Positions 1 to 10,000 of a stretch of DNA of 64,000 nt are shown here, piece by piece. The notes beneath the pieces are model-generated. The model saw nothing but the letters and a program-made list of their open reading frames with translations, was not told where the DNA came from and did not search any database. Made by a program: the position numbers and the translations under genes. Origin of the DNA: Nymphalis io (lineage: Eukaryota; Arthropoda; Insecta; Lepidoptera; Nymphalidae); contig NC_065899.1 in assembly GCF_905147045.1 (NCBI RefSeq), positions 508,501 through 572,500 on the forward strand, read 5' to 3'. Each line of letters begins with the position of its first letter. Positions within the stretch are counted from its first letter, which is position 1.

Positions 1-120
1 GTATTTTTCTTTCGAATGTCAATAATGACAGAAAGAGAAATCAGTGTTTAATTAAACACACGCCAAATAAATAACACCGGTTTATAAATAAGGCCGTTAT
101 TGAATAGTAATTAGACTGAT
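1..120 (+). repeat. Dispersed repeat, family C (AATGACAGAAAGAG core)
   Basis: The stretch reads TTCGAATGTCAATAATGACA and continues with GAAAGAG, AGTGTTTAATTAAACA and AAGGCCGTTATTGA. The same order of words recurs at about 8455-8560 and 37535-37590, and inverted at about 56310-56430. The family is unidentified. The window edge cuts this copy. Confidence 0.5.
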
Positions 121-3100
121 ACGTAACATTAATATATCTTTATTTATATTATAGTTTGACAAAACATTACACTTCCATCGTATATTTTCTTGTAATATAT
201 TATTCAAACAAAAAAATATAATCATATACATTAATAACTTCAATATTTATAATTTAAGCTATTTAAACACAATAGTATTTATAAACAAAAAAATATATAT
301 TCCTAAACATACACAAAATCAATAAATATATATATATATATTTTTTATAAATATAAAAGATTATTATCTTACATTGTTATTTATTTCATTTATCTTTTAT
401 AAACTTATGTCAACCTGTATCAGTACTTTTAACACTTCTTCAAACTATATATATTAATATATAATTTAAATATGTTATTTATATGAAGTAAATAGGAGAA
501 AATAACAATGTCATATTAAAAATAATGTAATAGTCGGTACTTATTCTAATTCTAACCACAGTGTGCAAGTCATTTTTTCTTTATCAGCAGGTGTTAACTA
601 TTGGTCCGGCCACGAATTTAATTTTTTAATTTCGTATCTGGTCTGGGTGCAAGCCCTTTAAAGTTATAGATTCATAAAAAATAATAATAAAAAATTAGCT
701 AAAAAAGCATATTGCAAATTAGTCAATTTTACGCTTTTTAAAAACCGATTTTAACAATATGTCTGTAATAACTTGCCAGATGGCAGCCAGGTGACCTATC
801 AAGGTGTGTCGGCTACAATATTTTTTTAATTAACTGATAAGGAAGGGTAAGGAAAATGAAAAGCGTTATTCCTGAAAGAAAATTCTTTTATTATCTGATG
901 ATTTATTTTTTTAATCGAATTACTTTTTTTCGATTCCATTCTTTTTTATACGTAAAATATATAATTTTACAATATGTGCCATATAAACGTTAACCTAATA
1001 TAATATGAAATATGAGAATAGACTTCAATTAACTTTATTCATGGTGGGATTAGTTACAATTACCGACACAAACAATGGCGAAGCCAAGAGGATACCTCGG
1101 TGGTTATGATAGCCCCCATAAAGCCTTTTACCATTACAAAAGACACCGAATACAAATGCTAAAACAATATCTGTTACGAATAATTTTATTTAACGTTACC
1201 CTTATTAATATTGCCCAAATTTATTAAAAAATCATTCGTAATATTTACATTTAACATACTAACTAATTGAATATTCTGTTGTCATCTATAAACAAATAAA
1301 GTAGATGAACTATAACTGTTTGTATTAAATAAAATCGAACTAAATAATCGTGCTTCCCGCTATAATGGCACTTCGTATTTAACGCGATTCCATGAAGCTG
1401 TTATGCTGTAAACGCTCATTTTATATTAAGACGTTTCTATTCTAAAACAATATAGTTAAGCATGCCATTAATACGATTCAGAACAAATGTCGTATCATTT
1501 TACTGATACCCGTTATTATATTTGAAACGACATTGACGACTGTATGGTAATATGATTATATCTCTCTCTCTCTCTATTATGTGCATTCCGTATTCAAAAT
1601 AAAAAAAAAATTAAATTTCAACAAAATTCAACAATATTATTTTGTTCTTATCTACAAAGGAAATAATATTTAAGGTGGAATATATCGTCGTCGAAGACTT
1701 AATTTTATAATTAGTTTCGAATAGTTAGACCTTAAAATTAAATTTATATTGTGCTTAATTGTCGAGGCAATCTTGGGCGCAATATCAGAGATGTGACGCT
1801 CCACGTTTCGCGGCGTCGCCCTTATAAACAGTATAGCCAACGAGTATTATATTATATCACACCCTGCAGCCGGTACCAGTGGCGGTAGTGAAGATAAACT
1901 ACTTTGACTTTGAAATCGCTTCATTGGTCGAAATTTTTGATGTTTGATTGGCAGCGAACTTTGGAAGTAAAATTGAAGTGGATAATAAATGGAGTCAAGA
2001 ATCAAGAACTGTTTGTAGTACATAATACACCGCAGAGCGAATCGCATGTAACCTAAGTTTCGTTCATCTTTACTCCTCTGCCAATGGGATATATTATTAA
2101 ATACTAACATTCATTCCGTTTCCAGTTCACTGATAACGTGAGCAGTCTATGTGGTCACCACTAAAATTTGATCTCCGGTTTCTGTAACACTGATCATAGT
2201 CAGATTAACTAATTCCCATTTCATCTGAATGATCTTTGATCAATGGCAGCTTATAATGAAATATCTGACCGATGCAGGTTCAGCATTTTTATTCAGGCTT
2301 TACCGAGTGCTCATAATTTATCTGCCACTTATATATTAAGCTTTACTGATGTGCATACATACCTTTGTCCATATTGTTTTTCCTTAGTTTTAATGTTTAA
2401 ATTTATCATGAAGATATAATCATATGGCTATATCTGTTTATAAGCTTGTCTATAGTAATAATATGAACAGTTACGTTTTGTCGCAGTTAATGTTCTATGA
2501 ACCTAAACTTATTATAATTAAAAATAATATATTACTCTCTTTTATCTGACCAATTACTAACAAATAGATTTATAAGAATTTATCACAAATAAAAAAAATT
2601 AATCAATTTTTATTCTAGTGATTTAACTAACTAAGCTATTTTATATTTTAGTTCTCATTTTCTAGGTAAAGTTTAATGACCGAGTTAATAGTGTGTTCAT
2701 TTGATAATGTAATTGAAACATATATTTAAAGCGAGTACAGAATAAAATATTAGATTTTCAAGTTTGTTACCGTCCATGTTCATTATAATTATATTAATTA
2801 TAATTCCTTTTATGACTCTCTCACAATATGACTTTTGCGAATTGAATTTCAAATGTAATATTCATGTTTTTCTTTACATTAAATTATTGTATAATGAGAT
2901 TAAAATTATTTTTTATCATAAGATTCTGTATTTACGGTCTGTTGCCGCGGTATCATAATATATACAAGATTATATTAGTCCACGTTCAGTTTTTAGTTTT
3001 ATTAGTTCACTGCGATCTCTAGAAAATATTAAACATTTTTTTAGTCAAAGTATTAAAGTTAGGTCTTAGTTTTTATATTGATAATTGTTTATGTAAAAAG

Positions 3101-3642
3101 TTATTCTATATGTTAGAGAAAAAATATAAATACGCTCAGACGGATTGCGTTAATGGGATACGCACAAATGAACGTATACAAATTTGAAAATCTAATATTC
3201 TTCTTAATTCGCTTCGTGTAACATTTATTGTTAATATGCAAGCAAGTACGCTACCATAATTATGATGCCGGATATTCATTTATAGTATCACATGTAAATT
3301 GAAAAGTAACTTAAATAAATAAAATTGAACGCAAATTAAAAACATCGTTAGATACCGAATTATTACAAGACGTCACGCGTGCTGCGTGTCCCCGGCGCTG
3401 AACTGTCAACTCTCAAACTGAAGCGCTATATCAGCGCCGCGTCGTTTAATAAGTTCTTATACGAGTCTGTTCTGTACTGAGTCTGCGCAGCTCTTTAAAT
3501 TGAAAGTTATTTACAATGTTTGAAAACGCCTAAAAGAGAACTAATTCCTTACCCTACTCAATATTCCTAGTCGGTTCTTTTTAATACGATTTGTACATTT
3601 GTACAGAAACATCGGTCACCCGCCACGGCCCGGCCGGGCCGG
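1..3642. other. AT-rich region without a recognised gene
   Basis: I see no convincing coding exon here; the open frames are short and AT-rich. About 1-120 holds a dispersed repeat with an AATGACAGAAAGAG core that recurs near 8455, 37540 and 56320. A (TC)n run lies at 1560-1574. About 1770-2130 is less AT-rich and contains TTATAAAC near 1822, so it could be regulatory, but nothing downstream supports a gene. About 3370-3640 is GC-richer and adjoins the Mdm2 stop codon, so it is probably Mdm2 3' UTR. A TTTATT near 3223, which is AATAAA on the minus strand, could be its poly(A) signal. Confidence 0.5.
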
Positions 3643-4083
3643 TCACATGACGACGGCCCGCAGCACGTTACTCACTTTGCAGTTGCAGACGGGGCAGCGG
3701 CCGGCGCGCTTCCAGATCTTGACGGCGCAGGTGTAGCAGCAGCAGATGTGCGCGATGCGGCCGTGCGCGAACACGCCCGTCTTGGGCTGCGACACGCACA
3801 CCACGCACGCGTCCGGCGCCGGCTCGCTGGCCGACCGGCGCGCCGGCGCCACCGGCCCGGCGCCGTCCGACCGCTCCGCGTCGCTGTCCGAGTCGCGCCG
3901 GCTGCGCTTGGCGAGCCGGTCCTCGGAGCCGGCGCGCCGCTTGAGGCCGGCGGAGACCTGGCTGCCGGCGAGCGAGTCGACGCCGGAGTCCTGCGACAGC
4001 GGGCGCAGGGCGTCGGCGGGCTCGGCGCTCGCTTTGCGTTTGTGTTTCGGTCGCGGTCTCGGCGGGAACAAGTTTTTGCGAAC
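3643..4083 (-). CDS. Mdm2: Mdm2 terminal exon: basic linker and RING finger
   Basis: The exon follows GATTCAG and opens V-R-K-N-L-F-P, matching the residues after the MDM2 zinc finger. About 80 residues of Ser/Asp/Arg-rich linker include an SQDSG motif and two basic clusters. The RING follows: CVVC, then F-A-H-G-R and H, then CCCYTCAVKIWKRAGRCPVC. The protein ends R-A-V-V-M; vertebrate MDM2 ends in a short aromatic tail needed for RING dimer activity, and that tail differs here. The exon is far GC-richer than its surroundings, so long shadow frames appear on both strands. Confidence 0.92.
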   Translation of the reverse strand, partial: VRKNLFPPRPRPKHKRKASAEPADALRPLSQDSGVDSLAGSQVSAGLKRRAGSEDRLAKRSRRDSDSDAERSDGAGPVAPARRSASEPAPDACVVCVSQPKTGVFAHGRIAHICCCYTCAVKIWKRAGRCPVCNCKVSNVLRAVVM

Positions 4084-7000
4084 CTGAATCGTAGGAGGTA
4101 AAATTTGATCATAACAGTATCATAGACAAGCAAAGTTAAAGATCAATATAGACGAGTGTGTGGCGCAGTACGCACATTGAAGCACTTCTGACAATATCGG
4201 TAGAGCGGGTTGTTGTTGGGCGCCCGACAGTGGGCACAGCTCCAGTAGTCGTGCAGGTCGAGCTCGCTGTCGCTGCTGCTGTCCGTGCACTCCGTGTCCG
4301 CCAGCTGCAGCTCGCCGTCGTCGCCCACGACCACCTCCACCACCTTCGTCGTTATTATCTCGTTCTGGAAACATTGCAAAACAACATCAAATGAAGCTGA
4401 TGGTGAATAATTGTATCTTTCTAACGGAAATTACTGGCAAGTGGCGCCCCATCGAGATCAACTGCAAAACTTTTTTTAAATAAAATAGGACGACGATATT
4501 ATATAGATATTAACCATTTCTTAGATCGCCAATGCACCAGCGACTTTGGTAAGATGTTATGTTTCTTGTGTGTGTTTATGGCTAACTCAGCCTTCGGTCA
4601 CCGGAACAGAGCAATACTTAGTATTGCTGTTTGGTGGTATACACGAGTGCGTGGTCCTACGCAGACGGGCTAGCACAAAACCCTTCATGGTAGCATCAAG
4701 TTAAAGTATTATATTCGTTATATTGTCACTAGAAATCAACTTAATGTTGCTCAGGAAAGTATTGAAAACTGATGATGTCGTTTTAGATGAGGGAGAAGAG
4801 GAATCAATGATTTTGAGACGCAATTTGAATTTGCCAGGTCGGCTGCACGCACCTCGCTTAGCTCGGAGGTGTCTCCGGCGAGCGGCTCGTCCGTGTCGGT
4901 GACGGGCTCGAACTCCACTCCCTGCTCGTCGCTGCCCCACTCTGTGTCACTCGTGTCGCGCACAAAATCTACAAATACCACAATCTTCAAAAACAGGGAA
5001 CATTCGACTCTCATATTTCGCCATTCTGTTGTCTTGTGTATTGTAATGCTTCCGTGCGACGCGTGCCCCTTCACTGTGTCAAACTTTTTTTTTTAAAGTA
5101 AATATATTTTTTTTAAGTTTTTTTTTTTTCGAATAAGTTGTTTTTTAGCTGTTCTATTTTTTTACTGTTTTAACTGTCTGTCTTTTTTTTAAATAATTTT
5201 GTAATATTTTGAACTTATTGTAAACAAATACAAATATAAGTAACAGTAACATTAAGCAGTAGTCTCGTTTATCCCTCATAAGCGTTCGAGCACGATGTCG
5301 GAAAGTTGGTTGGTGTGGTGGAGGGACTAGGAACCTCATTATGTTCATGTAATGATATTTCTGCTATGACTAAGGTTCATGGTAAGGTACTATGAGGCAA
5401 TGAATATGGATTTTAGATGGTGGTAAGTATAAAAGTTAAAGTGATGCAATAGTGGGAGTGAGGTGATATTGTTTTTTTTTTGCATATATATTTTGTTGAT
5501 CGGATAAACGAGACTAAACCGCCAAATTTGATTCATTTCGATCAATGTATAATTATATTATACACAATTTTTACTATTATGTATTTTAAACTGTCAAACT
5601 ATGTGCACAATATAAATATAAAAAAAAAAAAAACAAAATTACATTTAACAACATAGAATAATATTAAATTAACAAATTTCTATATCTAACAATTAAAATT
5701 AAACGAATACATGTCTACACTAATTAACGACCAATTAAAAATATTAAATTATGTTCTTAGAACACTCAATAGATGATAAAAAGTTTATTTAAAAAATTTG
5801 GAAAGTCAAAAATTGCACACCTCAATCATTTTCTCTATATTTCGATTAACATATCTGTATAATTTTATTAATGTAATAAAAAGAAGAAACTGCTGATTTT
5901 CTTGCCGCTTCTTTCGAACGTCCGGTGGTAATAAAACCGGTGGTAGCTTTACAATTAGTTCAATAACAGACACAAATTTCGTCCTCAATCCATATCAATC
6001 ATATGTATATTTTGATATTTCATTCTATATACGAGGGGAAATAAAGTATTCTATCGTTAAGAGACGAAATTTTGTTTTATAAATATATATGTATAATAAA
6101 ATTTCATGTCATTTTAAAAGATTAAATTTAATGAAAAGATACTACCGGTTTAAATTGTAAATTCTAATGGGAAGAAAGAAAGAAACTCAGTAGCTGCTCT
6201 TTTTCGTCGATTAACATGTAATAATCAAATAAAATTACATTTATGTATCCTTTATGAAAAGCTCTTACGTCTCACCTTATCACATATATATCCTTTACAG
6301 TATTTTATATATTATTTATTGATATTTTTACCACGAGCTTCAAATTTATTCTTTGGTAATGTTAAATTTGTTGATATGTCGGATAAGTGATTTTCGACAA
6401 GTGTCAAGAGCAATTAGTTATGTTTTTACAATTAACCAAACAAATAAAAAAATTTATGAAGCTCAATAGAATCGTTTTTCGTATAATACAAACAAATGTA
6501 CTAAATAAGCTCATGTTATTAAATTTAATGTACTATATGTGCTAAAACGCTACCAGGTGTATCCACAAAACCGCATTGGGGCAGCATTGTGGAGTAAGCT
6601 CTAAAACCATCCTCTCAAAAGGCGAGATCATAGTCCAGCATTAGGACATTTATAGGCTGTTACTTTTTAATTCAACAAGTCAAGTTATGTAAGCGGCTAC
6701 AAACGAGCGGGAGGCTCACCTGATGGAAAGTGACTACCACCGCCTATGGACACCTACAACACCCGAGGACTTGCAGCAAAATACGCGCAGCGCATTCTCT
6801 ATGAGGTGTGCAATTTGGAACTGCTTTTTTACAGTCAAAAGAAACATAATTCGTATCTCTATTCACAATTTAATATTTATATAGTATAGTTTAAAATTGC
6901 TATATTATCACATATCAAATTTTTTGTTAGGAATATTTTTACAGCATTCCCATAAGCAAGGTCAAGCATGATATGTTCCACGATCCAGCGCTCTTCGGAT

Positions 7001-10000
7001 TCAATCCTTTATACCAGACCCTGTCGGTTCCAGTCTGCAGACCAGGGCATCCAACAAACAAATCTGACAATATTACCACACATGTTAATACAACGTCACT
7101 CCATTCCATAAATATACCATCGACACTGTCGTATGAGCCAATACTCCGGGACAATTGAATAATCACTTATCATGCAAGTTTTTTTTAAACCTATGTGACA
7201 TACATACAAATGCATTCAGATTTAAGTATTAATCAAAAAGAGCCCTTATGGGCTAGTGATTAGAACACGAATCTTAACACAAAGTTACGGATTCAAAACC
7301 AAGCAAAGAGCACTGTGATTTTATATGCTTAATTGTTGACCGCATTGAAGCAGCCTGGTGGAATGGCTAGCAAACCTTTCCTCGAGTGACGAGAAGTAAA
7401 GCAGTAAAACATTTTTCAAGCTGTTACTAGGTTTAGTAACGTTATATTAAAATAAATATATTACAACAAACAAACACAGTACAAAATATATAAAAAGTCA
7501 AACAAATATAACAAGTATATAGTTTGTCAATAGATAAGTAGCCATTGATCGTTAAGGATTACGAATGCTATGTATAAACGATGTTTTCAATGGAATCCGT
7601 CCGAATAGAGCTTAGTTAGCTTAGCCGAGATGGCCTAGTGGTTAGAACGCGTGAATCTTAACCGATGATCATGGGTTCAAACCCGGGTAAGCACCACTGA
7701 ATTTTCATGTGCTTAATTTGTGATTAAAATTCATCTCGTGCTTGACGGTGAAGGAAAACATCGTGAGGAAACCTGCATGTGTCTAATTTCATTGAAATTA
7801 TGTCACATGTGTATTCTACCAACCCGCATTGGAGCAGCGTGGTGGAATAAGCTCTAAAACCTTCTCCTCAAAAAGGGAGAGGAGGCCTTAGCCCAGCAGT
7901 GGGACATTAACAGGCTGTTACTGTTACTGTAGAGCTTAGTTTAGGCACGTGTGTTCCCCTAACGCATCGTTTCAACCTGGGGGTCGCGTTTAGAGACATA
8001 TGACGTTGTTTATTGTCTAAAAACACAACAAATACGGAACTGAATAAAGTTTTATAAATCTGAATCAAGTTCTATAATAAAATATTATTTCCAAAGCTAA
8101 AGATATTCGGCCTTACATTTATGTATACGTTGTTTATTTTTATTTTGTTTTTATAATATATGTAGGCGGACGAGCATATAGGCCACCTGATGGTACGGGG
8201 TAATCAACGCCCATTGACATTGGTATTGTAAGAAATGTTACCCATAGCTTATATCGCCAATGCACCACCAACCTTGGGAAAGATGTTATGCCCCTTGTAA
8301 TTACACTGGCTCACTTACCCTTCAAAACGGAACACAACAATACAAAGTACTGATGTTTTGCGGTAGAATATCTGATGAGACGGTGGTAGACGAGGTTGCA
8401 CAAAGCCCTACCACGAGTTTAGCGGTTGATTACTTAAACAATGCCGTGTCTTCTTATTTCGAATGCAAAATCAATAATGACAGAAAGAGCGAAAGCAATG
8501 TTTAACTAAACAGCCGAAGTAAGGTATATTTTTCACTGATTATTATAAATACGACTGTTGACTTTAAAATTGTTCGATGACGGTAAATATATAAATGATC
8601 GAATCACAGCACTATAATGGATGCAAATCAATGCTCTAATTAATATCTTTACCGAAAGTTTTTCTGGAGTACACGTTGAGTTGCAAAGCGGTGTAATCAC
8701 ATAAATTATGAATAACGTAGAAACGAAAACGCTACCCTGTGGGACGCCATGCCGCCATTTAACATTATGCCGGTGATCAACGACATGATCTGATTCCCAT
8801 GATGAGCGCATGGGGCTCACCTATGCACAATGTACATGGTAAGGTTTTAAACCAAATTTACTCAAAGTGTAATCACCGAGTCTGGGGTTTGCTAATTTCG
8901 TTGCAAAAAAAAAGAAAAGTCTTCTATAGATATGTAATGTCAAAAACCGAATTCGTTGTTTAATTTCAAACCGTTATCTATGCTATATCTTCTTGAGCTT
9001 GATACAGTAATACATAACACCACTTTGTTTTCTTAAATATTTTTTAAAATTTTGAAATATGAACGAAAGTGTAAGTCCAAAGTGCAAATATTTAAAAGGG
9101 TAATAATTAATATATTCTGATAAGGAAATAACAATAATGAAGGGCAATAAGTAAATGTTTTCCTGGTTGTATATTAGATTGATTAATAATTTCATTCGAA
9201 ATGTTATTTTGTTATGACGTGTCATTATTGTATTAATCTATAAATAATTGATCGGTTTCGGAGTCGCGAATATTTCGTAGTCGTGATGATAACAGTATCT
9301 GCACTCGGCACGCACGTACAAGTTTATTGCACCGTGCAAGTTCCGACAAGTTCTAAGCAATGCATGTTCCTCGTCTTTGTTGCTGACTCATTACTTTGAA
9401 TAACGCTAAATAAACATCTACAAAGCAGGAAGATTCACGTTTGAACTTGTATACAAATTATAATGACGATATTAGTCACACATCAAGCGTTGATTTGGCG
9501 GGAAAATGAGTCAATTTTGCGATAGTTTCGGTAAAAAAATATATGAGAATCTACTTAATTTCTCATCGGTTTTTCTAAGTAGAATCTACATTCCGAAACC
9601 GGTGTTAACTTTACGTTTCATTTAATCTTGTTAATTGACGATAAATATATGACTTTAATCAAGGTAAAAATTAATTCTCATGCCTATTTGATCATATCGA
9701 TTTTTAAAAAGAAAATTTAGGGATCTCAAACCACACACTAAATTTCATACAAGTCCAAAATACTACTCTACTAGCATTACATTAGCTTTTCTTTTCTACA
9801 TAATAAATACAATCATGCAAATAAAATACATAACAATATGAATAAAGGAAAAAAATAGAGATAAAAACAAAAACATATTTCATACCGGTTTCCCTTCCCT
9901 GGATGCTGAAGATAGTCTCTGTTGAACAGCGACGACTCCATGAAGGGTCTGCTGAAATGTTTCAATCTTCAATTTACAATACATAATCTGATATTTGTTA

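Larger units (their letters stand above)
4969..9885. other. Mdm2: Large Mdm2 intron
   Basis: No further Mdm2 exon is needed here: both 63-nt exons join the acidic exon in phase. The intron holds the pogo-like element, LINE pieces, at least three family A copies and one each of families B and C. About 9240-9510 is non-repetitive and GC-richer. It carries four p53-like half-sites (9316-9369) and an E2F-like GGCGGGAAAA at 9497-9506, so it could be an enhancer or internal promoter. Confidence 0.5.

Noticed and set aside
1847..2110. 87-aa minus-strand frame
   Set aside because: No recognisable domain, no splice or poly(A) support, and AT-biased composition like random open sequence.
3672..4133. 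Arg/Ala-rich open frames on both strands over the Mdm2 RING exon
   Set aside because: They are GC-driven shadows; the RING frame on the minus strand has the conserved zinc ligands.
7618..7700. Possible tRNA genes (box A and box B) here and at 10985-11062, 41481-41560, 43290-43350 and 54954-55040
   Set aside because: They are heads of dispersed SINEs with long tRNA-unrelated bodies and target duplications, not functional tRNAs.
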